Shown: positions 7,817 to 16,761 of the stretch, one piece after another | How positions within the stretch are numbered: position 1 is the stretch's first letter | Layout of the letters: each line of letters opens with the position of its first letter | NCBI GenBank assembly: GCA_021604645.1 | Contig: BQJJ01000011.1 | Span: 1 to 64,000 of the forward strand | Source of the DNA: Methyloligella sp. | GTDB taxonomy: Bacteria; Pseudomonadota; Alphaproteobacteria; Rhizobiales; HXMU1428-3 | Reading direction: 5' to 3' | DNA: 64,000 bases | Program-made: the position numbers and the translations under genes | Notes under the pieces: model-generated | What the model was told of the DNA's origin: nothing | What the model saw: only the letters and a program-made list of their open reading frames with translations | The model's database searches: none

Positions 7817-10486
7817 ATGACTAACCAAGCAAGCACAAGCTTCATCAATATCGGTGAGCGCACGAACGTCACCGGCTCAGCTAAATTCCGCAAACTCATC
7901 GAGCAAGATGATTATGATGCAGCCCTGACTGTTGCCCGGCAACAGGTAGAAAATGGCGCGCAAATCATCGATGTGAACATGGACGAAGGCCTTCTTGATA
8001 GTGAAAAGGCCATGCAAACCTTCTTAAATTTGCTGGCGGCCGAACCAGATATTTCTCGCGTCCCGGTTATGATTGACAGCTCAAAATGGTCGGTGATTGA
8101 AACCGGCTTGAAGTGCGTGCAAGGCAAATCGATCGTGAACTCCATTTCACTAAAAGAAGGTGAGGACCAATTCCTGGAGCAAGCCGAAAAGATCCGTCTC
8201 TATGGTGCAGCAACAGTTGTTATGGCCTTTGATGAAGAAGGCCAGGCCGACATCGCTGATAGAAAATATGAAATCTGCGAACGCGCTTATAAACTGCTCA
8301 CTGAGAAGTTAAATTTCCCCGCCCAAGATATCATCTTCGATCCAAACGTTTTTGCTGTCGCAACAGGCATTGAAGAACATAACAATTACGCGGTCGAGTT
8401 CATTGAAGCTACAAAACGCATCAGAGAGAACCTGCCCCATGCCCACGTCTCTGGTGGCATTTCAAATCTTTCCTTCTCGTTCCGTGGCAATAATTATGTC
8501 CGTGAAGCCATGCACTCTGTGTTCCTTTTCCACGCCATTAAAGCAGGGCTTGACATGGGCATCGTCAATGCCGGCCAACTCATGGTCTATGATGACATCC
8601 CGGCCGAACTCAAAGAGCAAGTTGAAGATGTGATCCTTAATCGCCGCGATGACGCGACAGATCGCCTGCTAGACGCGGCTGAAGCCTTTAAAGGTGAAGG
8701 TGGTAAAAAGCAAAAGCAAGATCTAAGCTGGCGCGAAGGCACTGTTGAAGAACGCATCACGCACGGGCTTGTGCACGGCATCAATAAATTCATAACTGAA
8801 GACACAGAAGAAGCGCGGCAAAAAGCTGAGCGCCCTCTACACGTCATCGAAGGTCCACTGATGGACGGTATGAATGTCGTTGGTGACTTGTTTGGCTCAG
8901 GCAAAATGTTCTTGCCCCAAGTGGTGAAATCTGCCCGCGTGATGAAACAAGCCGTGAGCCACTTAATGCCCTTCATGGAAGAAGAAAAACGACTAAACGG
9001 CACAGCAGACGCTGAAGCCAATGGTAAAATTCTGATGGCGACAGTTAAAGGCGACGTCCACGACATCGGTAAAAATATCGTCGGCGTTGTTCTCCAGTGT
9101 AACAATTACGAAGTCATCGACATGGGCGTTATGGTTCCAGCGCAAACCATTTTAGAAAAAGCACGCGAAGAAAATGTAGACGTCATCGGGCTTTCTGGTC
9201 TTATAACCCCAAGCCTTGATGAAATGGTCAATGTAGCCAGTGAGATGGAACGGTTAGAATTCGACATCCCGCTTCTCATCGGCGGCGCCACCACTAGTCG
9301 CATTCACACAGCCGTTAAAATCAACCCAAGCTATAAAAGAGATCAAGCCCTATATGTAACAGATGCCAGCCGCGCTGTCGGTGTCGTCTCTAAACTTCTT
9401 GGCGAAGAAGGGGCAACTTTCAAGAAAGAAATTTCAGAAAGCTACAAAACCATTGCTGAAAAACACTTAGCAGCCCAGCAAAACAAACGCCGCCTCTCAA
9501 TAGAAAAAGCCAGAGACAACGCTCACAAAGTTGAATGGAAAGAAACCAAACCAACAAAGCCAGCGTTCATTGGCACCAAAACCTTTACAGACTTTGACCT
9601 AGCAAAAATCGCTGAATTTATTGACTGGACACCGTTCTTCGCCACATGGGAAATGAACGGTCAATATCCACGCATTCTAAATGATGATAAGTTCGGCGAA
9701 GCCGCGACCAGTCTCTTTAACGACGCCCAAGACATGCTGAAAAAAATGATCGATGAAAAATGGGTCAAAGCAAATGGCGTCATCGGTTTTTGGCCAGCCA
9801 ATAGCGAAGGCGATGACATCGTTCTCTATGAAGATGAAAACAGAGACGCAGAAAAAGCAAAACTTCACACCTTGCGTCAACAAATTGCCAGAGAAAACAC
9901 CAGTGGCAAATTAAGAGCTAACGCAGCCCTATCAGACTTCATAGCACCTAAAGACACAGGTATAGATGATTACATTGGCGGCTTTGCAGTCACCGCTGGC
10001 ATTGGCGAAGATATAAAGGCCAAAGAATTTAACGACGCCGGAGATGATTATTCAAAAATCATGGTCAGCGCCTTATCTGATCGATTGGCAGAAGCTTTTG
10101 CCGAATATATGCATATGCGTGTCAGAAGAGAATACTGGCCTTATGCAACAGATGAAACCTTAAGCAATGAAGAAATAATAGCTGAAAAATACCAAGGTAT
10201 TAGACCAGCTCCAGGCTACCCAGCGCAACCAGATCATACAGAAAAAGAAACTCTGTTTGAATTACTTGACGCAGAAAACCAAGCTGGTATTGAGCTCACT
10301 GAAAGCTATGCCATGTGGCCAGGTGCCGCTGTCTCTGGCCTCTTTTTCTCCCACCCATCGAGTTATTATTTTGGTGTAGGTAAAATTGAAAAAGATCAAG
10401 TCGAAGAGTATGCCAAGCGAAAAGGCTGGAGTTTAGAAACAGCTGAAAAATGGCTCAGCCCAATTCTGAATTACATACCTGAATAA
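7817..10486 (+). CDS. metH: Methionine synthase, pterin/cobalamin/activation part
   Basis: This 889-residue protein carries the remaining MetH domains: a pterin-binding barrel from the start ([16 protein letters not shown], then [10 protein letters not shown]), a helical cap, the cobalamin domain with the axial histidine in [10 protein letters not shown] and [13 protein letters not shown] plus GGATTS, and the C-terminal reactivation domain ([34 protein letters not shown]). It moves the methyl group from methyl-THF through cobalamin to homocysteine bound by the partner protein at 6511. The A-rich repeat tail with GAGA just upstream is the only ribosome-binding candidate. A terminator follows. 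Confidence 0.95.
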   Translation: MTNQASTSFINIGERTNVTGSAKFRKLIEQDDYDAALTVARQQVENGAQIIDVNMDEGLLDSEKAMQTFLNLLAAEPDISRVPVMIDSSKWSVIETGLKCVQGKSIVNSISLKEGEDQFLEQAEKIRLYGAATVVMAFDEEGQADIADRKYEICERAYKLLTEKLNFPAQDIIFDPNVFAVATGIEEHNNYAVEFIEATKRIRENLPHAHVSGGISNLSFSFRGNNYVREAMHSVFLFHAIKAGLDMGIVNAGQLMVYDDIPAELKEQVEDVILNRRDDATDRLLDAAEAFKGEGGKKQKQDLSWREGTVEERITHGLVHGINKFITEDTEEARQKAERPLHVIEGPLMDGMNVVGDLFGSGKMFLPQVVKSARVMKQAVSHLMPFMEEEKRLNGTADAEANGKILMATVKGDVHDIGKNIVGVVLQCNNYEVIDMGVMVPAQTILEKAREENVDVIGLSGLITPSLDEMVNVASEMERLEFDIPLLIGGATTSRIHTAVKINPSYKRDQALYVTDASRAVGVVSKLLGEEGATFKKEISESYKTIAEKHLAAQQNKRRLSIEKARDNAHKVEWKETKPTKPAFIGTKTFTDFDLAKIAEFIDWTPFFATWEMNGQYPRILNDDKFGEAATSLFNDAQDMLKKMIDEKWVKANGVIGFWPANSEGDDIVLYEDENRDAEKAKLHTLRQQIARENTSGKLRANAALSDFIAPKDTGIDDYIGGFAVTAGIGEDIKAKEFNDAGDDYSKIMVSALSDRLAEAFAEYMHMRVRREYWPYATDETLSNEEIIAEKYQGIRPAPGYPAQPDHTEKETLFELLDAENQAGIELTESYAMWPGAAVSGLFFSHPSSYYFGVGKIEKDQVEEYAKRKGWSLETAEKWLSPILNYIPE

Positions 10487-10505
10487 GCATTTTATTCAGT
10501 CCCAT

Positions 10506-10548
10506 AAAAAACACCGCCTGAGCTTAATAGATCAGGCGGTGTTTTTTA
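10506..10548. terminator. Bidirectional terminator between metH and gfa
   Basis: AACACCGCCTGA pairs with TCAGGCGGTGTT around a 10-base loop, with A and T runs on either side. It closes both the methionine operon (+) and the converging gfa-like gene (-). Confidence 0.85.
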
Positions 10549-10573
10549 TCATTTATTCTCTTTTATAGAGTTT

Positions 10574-11164
10574 TTACGCTGGCAAAGCACCAGACTTCTT
10601 CGCCGCATGTGTCGCAATCGCATCCATCAATCCAGGCGCTAACACATCATAAGGCTCAAGTCCTAACTGCTTCAAACGCTCTCTGACACCATCCATATCA
10701 TCCGGGTTGAACCCGCCTTCAATAATGGAAGATACAAAAGCCGCAAACTTAGGCTCTTCAAATCCAGGTGTTGTTGAAAGTTCCGTGTGAATAAAATCAA
10801 ACCCATGAAACGGATGGTCCGTATTTTCAATCCGGCCATACATATGCACACCGCAACCCCGGCAGGCATAACGCTGAATAGGAGCGCTCTCATCTACGAT
10901 TTGTAATTTATTACCATTCTCACCAACCGTTAAATTATCCCTGCCAACAACAGCAACTTGGCTGAAAAGAGCCCCCTCAGGCTTCCAACATTTAGAACAA
11001 CCACACACATGGTTATAAGCACAGTTGCCTTTAATATTGACAGTTACTTTATGATCCGGACACTTACAACTAAGCGTTCCACCCGCGTAATTAGCACTGC
11101 CCTTATGAACACCACCATCAACTTCCGGATGAATTTTTACCTTCGATTTCCCAAACCCAAACAT
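10574..11164 (-). CDS. gfa: Gfa, glutathione-dependent formaldehyde-activating protein
   Basis: The 196-residue cytoplasmic protein has the zinc cysteines of the Gfa/CENP-V fold: CKCP, CGCSKCW and CRGCG, plus IHPEVD at the start and [10 protein letters not shown] downstream. Gfa binds glutathione and formaldehyde and is associated with S-hydroxymethylglutathione formation. No adjacent adhI/frmA is present. I use the ATG at 11164, which has a GGGAG site 8 bp away; the frame extends one codon further to a TTG. Length is typical (about 190 residues). Confidence 0.9.
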   Translation of the reverse strand: MFGFGKSKVKIHPEVDGGVHKGSANYAGGTLSCKCPDHKVTVNIKGNCAYNHVCGCSKCWKPEGALFSQVAVVGRDNLTVGENGNKLQIVDESAPIQRYACRGCGVHMYGRIENTDHPFHGFDFIHTELSTTPGFEEPKFAAFVSSIIEGGFNPDDMDGVRERLKQLGLEPYDVLAPGLMDAIATHAAKKSGALPA

Positions 11165-11236
11165 CAAAACGTCTCCCTTACCCTAACTCAGAGCATTATT
11201 GTTAATTTCACTGATAATCTTAGGTCAGAGGAGCTT

Positions 11237-11353
11237 ATGAAGTCTCATCTTAAAGTCAGAAGAGCTAATAGAAGGAAAATAAGTAATAATGTAACACAGG
11301 CAAGCCTGTTTGATAAAGATTCTAGTCATATCTACAAAGAAAATCAGGAATGA
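11237..11353 (+). CDS. Possible 38-residue basic small protein
   Basis: A short frame begins at ATG 11237 behind a near-ideal AGAGGAG ribosome binding site and ends at TGA 11351-11353. The product is basic in its first half (KVRRANRRK) and polar later, with no membrane segment. It starts 72 bp from the divergent gfa start. The ribosome binding site is the main evidence; no family is recognised and it may be chance. Confidence 0.3.
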   Translation: MKSHLKVRRANRRKISNNVTQASLFDKDSSHIYKENQE

Positions 11354-11410
11354 AAAAACAATATAATTTGCTCTGAGCCTATAAAGAACCTACAAATCAA
11401 GCTTTAAAAC

Positions 11411-11563
11411 TTGACATTCCCTTGTCTTTAACGCATTTTGCCCCAAATTCATTCAGGCCTATATAAAAGAGCCGCCATTTATACATGGAACAGCAAAACT
11501 GCTGTATCCGGGAGATAAAAGGTCAACATCCGTCAGCGATATTCGCCCACGGATGCTTTTTTG
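11411..11563 (+). ncRNA. Candidate small RNA or leader with terminator upstream of ffh
   Basis: A possible promoter (TTGCCC 11438-11443, TATATA 11460-11465) is followed by an ACAGCA/TGCTGT hairpin at 11490-11505 and a terminator-like CATCCGT (11527-11533)/ACGGATG (11549-11555) stem with a T run. A TTGACA also sits at 11411. The product would be about 90 nt. The part around 11490-11520 resembles a degenerate module A tail, so it could simply be an old repeat copy. It lacks the conserved SRP RNA loop, so it is not 4.5S RNA. Confidence 0.35.
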
Positions 11564-11627
11564 CTTTGTCTGATGAAATTACAGAATTCAATGTGTTCTT
11601 GAGAAATTAAACTCAACACACAATATA

Positions 11628-11750
11628 CGATGAAGGAACTTATCCCTTATCAAAGGGATAAGGAACATGGCGAAGCCCGGCGCATTGCGCCGCGCCATCG
11701 CAGGGCTTTTTTTGCGGATGCTTTGTGGGCATCTGAAGCACAAACAAAAG
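11628..11750 (+). repeat. Mosaic repeat, copy 2 (A plus B) before ffh
   Basis: Hairpin 1 is CTTATCCC (11639-11646)/GGGATAAG (11655-11662), a stem quite unlike other copies yet perfectly paired. Hairpin 2 is GGCGC-att-GCGCC (11679-11691). A B hairpin follows, GGATGC (11716-11721)/GCATCT (11729-11734), and its tail ends 8 bp before the ffh start codon. The third A hairpin seems to be replaced or lost. Confidence 0.8.
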
Positions 11751-11758
11751 AGAGAACT

Positions 11759-13282
11759 ATGTTTCAGTCTTTAAGCGACAGATTAGCCTCTACATTTGAT
11801 AAAATTACCGGCAGAGGTGCGCTTTCTGAAAGTGACGTAAAAACGGCAATGCGCGAAGTGCGCCGTGCACTTTTAGAAGCAGACGTCGCTCTCGAAGTTG
11901 CCAAAGAATTTATTGATAAAGTTACTGAAAAAGCCATCGGCGCTGACGTTTTAAAGTCCGTGAAACCTGGCCAACAAGTCATCAAAATCGTTCATGATGA
12001 ACTTGTAGAAATGCTTGGCTCAGAAGCTGACCCGATAAACCTAAAAGCAGTGGCTCCTGTTCCGATTATGATGGTGGGACTGCAAGGCTCTGGTAAAACC
12101 ACAACCACAGGTAAAATCGCCAAGAGATTAAAAGAACAAGACAATAAAAAAATCCTGATGGCGTCACTCGACACACGCCGTCCGGCTGCGCAAGAACAGC
12201 TTCGTGTGCTAGGTGAGCAGATCGATGTCGACACCCTGGAAATTATAGCAGACCAAACACCAACTGAAATCGCAAAACGCGCCATCGATAGCGCAAAACG
12301 CGGCGGTTATGATGTAGTTATGCTCGATACAGCGGGCCGTTTGCACATTGATGATGAGCTGATGCTCGAAACTGAGCAAATCAGAGATATCGCATCCCCT
12401 CACGAAACTTTACTCGTTGCAGATAGCCTAACAGGTCAAGACGCCGTTAATGTTGCTAAAAACTTTAACGAACGCATTGGCATCACAGGCATTGTCCTAA
12501 CCCGTGTAGATGGTGACGGACGCGGTGGTGCAGCGCTTTCTATGCGCGGTGTCACTGGCAAACCGATTAAACTCATCGGTATGGGTGAAAAGCTCGATGA
12601 GTTAGAAGACTTCCACCCCGATAGAATTGCCAATCGCATCCTGGATATGGGTGACGTGGTTAGCCTGGTTGAAAAAGCCGCTGCTACAATCGACGCTGAC
12701 AAAGCGGCCAAAATGGCCAAGAAAATGCAGAAAGGCAAATTCGATCTTGAAGATTTGTCTGAGCAGCTTAACCAGATGAAAAAGCTTGGCGGTATGAGCT
12801 CTATCATGGGCATGTTACCTGGCGTTGGCAAAATGAAGAAACAACTCGATCAAGCCAATTTGGATGACAGCATCTTCACTCGCCAGCAAGCCATCATTTC
12901 ATCAATGACGAAAAAAGAACGCCGCTTTCCTAAAATGCTCAATGCGAACCGCAAAAAACGTATTGCAGCAGGTTCTGGAACCAGCGTTCAAGAAATTAAC
13001 AAGCTTCTTAAAATGCATCGCCAAATGGCAGACATGATGAAGAAGATGAATAAAGGCGGAATGGGCGGCATGTTCGGCGGCGGGATGCCAGACATTTCAG
13101 AAGAAGAAATGGCAGCCTTTGAACAAACAGGCCAAATGCCTGAAATACCCAAAGATATTGAAAAACTCATGCCCAAAACCAAACCTGGCCTACCTGGTCT
13201 CGGCGGTTTAGGTGGCTTAGGCGGTGGTCCAAAAGGCGGCCTCCCTGGTGGATTACCCGGCCTCCCCGGAAAGAAAAAATAA
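11759..13282 (+). CDS. ffh: Signal recognition particle GTPase Ffh
   Basis: The 508-residue protein has the SRP54 layout: N-domain (FQSLSDRLASTFDKITGRGALSE), G-domain with GLQGSGKTTTTGK, DTRRPAAQEQL, DTAGRLHIDD and TRVDGDGRGGAALS, then a methionine-rich M-domain with a GGMGGMFGGG tail and a glycine-proline-rich end. With 4.5S RNA it brings ribosomes making membrane proteins to FtsY. I placed the start at 11759; the frame runs upstream to 11630, but that part is repeat DNA. It heads the ffh-rpsP-rimM cluster. Confidence 0.97.
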   Translation: MFQSLSDRLASTFDKITGRGALSESDVKTAMREVRRALLEADVALEVAKEFIDKVTEKAIGADVLKSVKPGQQVIKIVHDELVEMLGSEADPINLKAVAPVPIMMVGLQGSGKTTTTGKIAKRLKEQDNKKILMASLDTRRPAAQEQLRVLGEQIDVDTLEIIADQTPTEIAKRAIDSAKRGGYDVVMLDTAGRLHIDDELMLETEQIRDIASPHETLLVADSLTGQDAVNVAKNFNERIGITGIVLTRVDGDGRGGAALSMRGVTGKPIKLIGMGEKLDELEDFHPDRIANRILDMGDVVSLVEKAAATIDADKAAKMAKKMQKGKFDLEDLSEQLNQMKKLGGMSSIMGMLPGVGKMKKQLDQANLDDSIFTRQQAIISSMTKKERRFPKMLNANRKKRIAAGSGTSVQEINKLLKMHRQMADMMKKMNKGGMGGMFGGGMPDISEEEMAAFEQTGQMPEIPKDIEKLMPKTKPGLPGLGGLGGLGGGPKGGLPGGLPGLPGKKK

Positions 13283-13329
13283 CTGAAATTTTTACAAACT
13301 AATTAGACAAAAACCTAAAGGAAAATACA

Positions 13330-13740
13330 ATGGCATTAAAAATTAGATTATCTCGTGGCGGTTCAAAGAAACGTCCATTTTACCGTGTTGTGGTAGCAGA
13401 CAGCCGCATGCCTCGCGATGGTCGTTACATCGAAAAAGTTGGCACTTATGATCCTCTTCTTCCAAAAGATGGTGGAGAGCGTGTGAACCTTGTTGAAGAT
13501 CGCATCAAACATTGGATTTCAAAAGGCGCAAAACCAACAGATCGTGTTCTTCGCTTTTTAGCGGAAGCTGGCATCATGGAACGCACACCACGCAACAATC
13601 CAAACAAAGCAAAACCAGGTTCAAAAGCTCTGGAACGCATTGAAGAGAAGAAACAAAAAGAAGAAGACGCTAAAGCTGCAGCTGAAGAAGCTAAAAACGC
13701 ACCAGCTGAAGCACCCGCTGAAGAAGCAGCAGCAGAATAA
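13330..13740 (+). CDS. rpsP: 30S ribosomal protein S16
   Basis: The 136-residue product begins with the S16 core ([22 protein letters not shown], then [12 protein letters not shown]), needed for early 30S assembly. After about residue 85 there is a low-complexity lysine/glutamate/alanine tail, a common extension in Alphaproteobacteria. It lies 47 bp after ffh with an AAAGGAAA site and 56 bp before rimM, as expected for this conserved cluster. Confidence 0.97.
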   Translation: MALKIRLSRGGSKKRPFYRVVVADSRMPRDGRYIEKVGTYDPLLPKDGGERVNLVEDRIKHWISKGAKPTDRVLRFLAEAGIMERTPRNNPNKAKPGSKALERIEEKKQKEEDAKAAAEEAKNAPAEAPAEEAAAE

Positions 13741-13796
13741 ACTGCTAACGTCATTTATTCTTTTTAATAGAGACAAACCTTTTTAGCGAGTAAACC

Positions 13797-14366
13797 ATGG
13801 GCGATCAAACTGGCGACAACAGCTCAAAGCGAATTGTGCTAGGCGTTATCACCAACGCCCATGGTATCAAAGGGGATGTCACCATCAAACCCTTTGGCCA
13901 AGATCTGAGCACGCTAACAGATTATGGCCCGCTGACCGATAAAACGGGAAAGCAAACCTTCACGATCCTCTCATTACGTCATAGTAAAAAAGATCTCTAT
14001 GTCGCCCGCATCAAAGAACTAACAGATCGCAACATGGCTGAAAGCGCCAAAGCGACAGATCTTTATATCGAACTTTCCAAATTACCAGAGCCTGACGATG
14101 ATGAATTCTATTATCATGATCTAATAGACTTAAACGTCCAACTCCCTTCAGGAGATCTCTACGGCACAGTAAAAGCCGTTGAAAATTTTGGCGCTGGTGA
14201 CATCATTGAAATCCTGCCACAAAACAGCCAAAAGACCGTGTACTTCTCTTTTACAAAAGAAATCATCCCTGTCGTAAATATTAAAGAAGGCTACGTTACT
14301 CTAGCCCCACCTTTAGAAGACGACGTAACAGAAGAAGCAGCAAAAGCCGCTTTGGAAGATGAGTAA
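13797..14366 (+). CDS. rimM: Ribosome maturation factor RimM
   Basis: The 189-residue protein has the RimM N-terminal barrel (VLGVITNAHGIKGDVTIKPF) and the C-terminal PRC-barrel (DEFYYHDLIDLNVQ, then GAGDIIEI and VNIKEGYVTLAPP). It binds S19 and helps 16S rRNA processing in the 30S head. trmD normally comes next but is not present; instead a mosaic repeat and an unrelated gene follow. This break in synteny is discussed in the findings. Confidence 0.95.
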   Translation: MGDQTGDNSSKRIVLGVITNAHGIKGDVTIKPFGQDLSTLTDYGPLTDKTGKQTFTILSLRHSKKDLYVARIKELTDRNMAESAKATDLYIELSKLPEPDDDEFYYHDLIDLNVQLPSGDLYGTVKAVENFGAGDIIEILPQNSQKTVYFSFTKEIIPVVNIKEGYVTLAPPLEDDVTEEAAKAALEDE

Positions 14367-14451
14367 CTAAGTTACAAAATTTACTAAATGAAAAAACTCA
14401 GCTCTTATTAGCTAATACAAAGATATAACACAGCAAGAAAACATATTGCCA

Positions 14452-14610
14452 TACGAAGAAGGAGTGATGCCACTTCGGCGTCAGGACATGGCGAAGCGCA
14501 AGCGTAGCCCGGTGCCTAGCACCGCCCCTCGGAGGGCCTACTGCCTTAGCAGCAGAATAGCCGCGAGAGAAAATACGACGGTTGCAAGTGGGCAACTGAA
14601 GGAGCAGAAA
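14452..14610 (+). repeat. Mosaic repeat, copy 3 (A plus B) after rimM
   Basis: Hairpin 1 is GATGCC (14466-14471)/GGCGTC (14477-14482), with one G-T pair. Hairpin 2 is GGTGC (14511-14515)/GCACC (14519-14523). Hairpin 3 is a CTGC/GCAG stem inside GGC...GCC, with the tail CGCGAGAGA. A B hairpin follows (GGTTGC 14580-14585, GCAACT 14592-14597). Its tail GAAGGAGCAG runs toward the start at 14627. Confidence 0.85.
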
Positions 14611-14626
14611 AAAGGAAACAACCACA

Positions 14627-15277
14627 ATGATAAAACTTAAATTTAGCTTTTTTCTTTTATTTTTTACTCTCTCTCCTGCATTCACTCACAACGCTCACGC
14701 ACTGCCAGAGCATCACAAAGTCACAATCACAGCAGTTGAGAAGTGCTTAGGCCTTGCTAAAAAAGCCATTGAATTTGGTCACAAAAAACACCCACTTGTC
14801 TCCTGCAACATTCCCTTTTCATTTAATGAAGCTGAATTAGATGCAGCCCTTCAGCAAAGCACGTCTAAATCTAAAGATACAACTTCAGAAAAAACAAAAT
14901 CTCACAAAGCGGTAAAAACCATCATCAATGTGAAAAGCGCAAAGTGTATGGCCAAGATCAGAGTGAAGAGCGAGTTGTTACAAAAAGCCATAGATATGAA
15001 AGAAGGAAAAATAACCTTACCGAGACAACCTGTCACCTGCGCCTTAAAAACAAACTCAAACAAAGCCAAACAAGCCAAATTTTCGTTCCAACCAAAAGGC
15101 CTGTTTCAAAATAGCTGCTTAAAAGAGTTTTCACCGCAAATGGGAAATTTCAAATTAGACTGCACCTTCTGCCGTCTAAACATTGTCGCAACAACCATGA
15201 CCTACTGGGTCAACCACATTGGCAGTAGAATGGCCCCCGGCATCAATAAAGCCCTTGGCAAGAAGTGTAGTGGTTAG
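14627..15277 (+). CDS. Exported cysteine-containing protein, unknown function
   Basis: The 216-residue product starts with a clear signal peptide (basic MIKLK, a phenylalanine-rich hydrophobic core, and NAHA before the mature chain). The mature part has about nine cysteines, including DCTFC and spaced pairs that suggest two similar domains (EKC...SCNIPF and AKC...TCALK), likely disulfide-bonded in the periplasm. The central part is rich in Lys and Ser. It stands alone behind a repeat copy whose purine-rich tail precedes the AAAGGAAA site. No family recognised. Confidence 0.75.
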   Translation: MIKLKFSFFLLFFTLSPAFTHNAHALPEHHKVTITAVEKCLGLAKKAIEFGHKKHPLVSCNIPFSFNEAELDAALQQSTSKSKDTTSEKTKSHKAVKTIINVKSAKCMAKIRVKSELLQKAIDMKEGKITLPRQPVTCALKTNSNKAKQAKFSFQPKGLFQNSCLKEFSPQMGNFKLDCTFCRLNIVATTMTYWVNHIGSRMAPGINKALGKKCSG

Positions 15278-15349
15278 GTAAAACAAAGGATAATAACTAG
15301 CACCAAAATAGAGAAGCAGAGAAGATAGTTTCCATCAACAACAAAGGGG

Positions 15350-16222
15350 CTAGCCCCCAACCAATTCAGCAATATAGCGCGGCAAGGCAAATGCTCCGAA
15401 ATGCACCTCAGGTGAATAATAGCGCGTTTCAATATCAAGCACTTCAAACCGCTCACGTAACTTCTCAATTGAAACAGTTTTTAAACCAGCACGTTTCGAC
15501 GCCCAGCCTTGTGACATCGGTCCACCAAAATACCCTGGCGTTGTTGCAACAAAAGCAGAGCTCTCTGCAAACCCAAGTTCACGGAAAAAACGCACAGATT
15601 GTGAAAGCTCATCTGGTTGCATAAACGGCAAACCATTTTGTGTGAGCATCACGCCGCCTTCTTTAAGCGCTGCCATGCAATCCCCGTAAAACTCTTTGGT
15701 AAAAAGCACAGCCCCTGGCCCAATTGGATCGGTTGAATCAACCATAATTACATCAAAGGCATCTTTTTGCTCACGCACATACTTCGTGCCATCAGCAATC
15801 ACGATCTCAACGCGGGGATCATCAAAAGCCCCGTTTGAAACGCCAGGAAAATATTCCCTGCACATGTCAATAACGCTAGCGTCAATTTCACAAAGCACCG
15901 CCCGCTCGACTGAAGGGTGACGCAAAACCTCACGCAGCACTCCCCCATCACCACCGCCAATAATCAAAACTGATTTTTTCGTCTCAGGCTCAACCGCTTC
16001 AAGCGCAGTTAGCGGCACATGGGCCATCATCTCATGATAAATAAATTCATCGCCAGTAGTGAGCTGTACAATATGGTCAAGCATCATCACACGGCCAAAA
16101 ACTTTATTATCAAAAATCACCAGATGCTGGTGATCTGTATCGATTTCAAAAAGAATTTTATCGGCTTTTAAACGGGTTCTCCATTCAGAGTGGAGCGTCT
16201 CTTCAATCCAGCGTTCTTCCAT
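15350..16222 (-). CDS. speE: Spermidine synthase SpeE
   Basis: The 290-residue aminopropyltransferase transfers the propylamine group of decarboxylated SAM to putrescine. Motifs: WIEETLHSEWRTRL at the start, VMMLDHIVQLTTGDEFIYHEMM, the nucleotide-binding GGGDGGVLREVLRH, and the catalytic-loop sequence DSTDPIGPG. Its ATG directly follows the speD stop with no gap, so the two are co-translated. Length fits the bacterial enzyme. Confidence 0.96.
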   Translation of the reverse strand: MEERWIEETLHSEWRTRLKADKILFEIDTDHQHLVIFDNKVFGRVMMLDHIVQLTTGDEFIYHEMMAHVPLTALEAVEPETKKSVLIIGGGDGGVLREVLRHPSVERAVLCEIDASVIDMCREYFPGVSNGAFDDPRVEIVIADGTKYVREQKDAFDVIMVDSTDPIGPGAVLFTKEFYGDCMAALKEGGVMLTQNGLPFMQPDELSQSVRFFRELGFAESSAFVATTPGYFGGPMSQGWASKRAGLKTVSIEKLRERFEVLDIETRYYSPEVHFGAFALPRYIAELVGG

Positions 16223-16690
16223 CTAAAGAACATCCTTCCCGCGCAGCAACTCATTACAGCGGAGCTCATCAGGCTCAAACGCTGCTTTAAAAATATCTAT
16301 CGTTTTATGGGGATCAGCATCACCGCACATAAACACATCCAAAGCGGCATAACCATTTTCTGGCCAGGTATGAATAGAGATATGACTTTCTGCCAACACA
16401 GCCACCCCTGATATGCCTCCATTGGGAGTAAAATGATGCAGATGAATATGCAACAAAGTAGCCCCTGCAGCCTCAATTGCATCTCGCAAACAAAGCTCAA
16501 CTTTCTCTAATGAAGAAAGGTTCTTCGCGCCTATACAATCGACAATTAAGTGAACACCCGCAAATTTAACGCCAGCCCGTTCCTTAAAATAATCTTTCCG
16601 CTCATCAAGATGCTCAACTGCACAATTATTATCGGAAGATGAACAAGTCTCAACGAGCGGATTTTCACTGAAGTGGTTTTCACTTTCCAT
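16223..16690 (-). CDS. speD: S-adenosylmethionine decarboxylase proenzyme SpeD
   Basis: This 155-residue proenzyme of the short bacterial (class 1b-like) type cleaves itself at the serine in ESHISIHTWPE to make the pyruvoyl cofactor, then decarboxylates SAM for spermidine synthesis. HHFTPNGGISG and the ALDVFMCGD stretch are also typical. I start at the ATG at 16690, which has a GGAG site 7 bp upstream; the frame extends to 16714. The N-terminal 40 residues are Ser/Glu-rich and atypical. speE follows immediately. Confidence 0.94.
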   Translation of the reverse strand: MESENHFSENPLVETCSSSDNNCAVEHLDERKDYFKERAGVKFAGVHLIVDCIGAKNLSSLEKVELCLRDAIEAAGATLLHIHLHHFTPNGGISGVAVLAESHISIHTWPENGYAALDVFMCGDADPHKTIDIFKAAFEPDELRCNELLRGKDVL

Positions 16691-16761
16691 AAAAATCTCC
16701 ATAAAAAATAACAATTAAAAAAAGCTATTGCCTGAAATTTAAAAGCGAAGCAAGTAAAAAA

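Noticed and set aside
11470..11563. 4.5S SRP RNA next to ffh
   Set aside because: The conserved SRP loop sequence (AGG...GGAA...GCAG) is absent.
11630..11758. In-frame extension of Ffh by 43 residues
   Set aside because: The extension is encoded by repeat A and B DNA, has unusual composition, and Ffh begins in register with its family at 11759.
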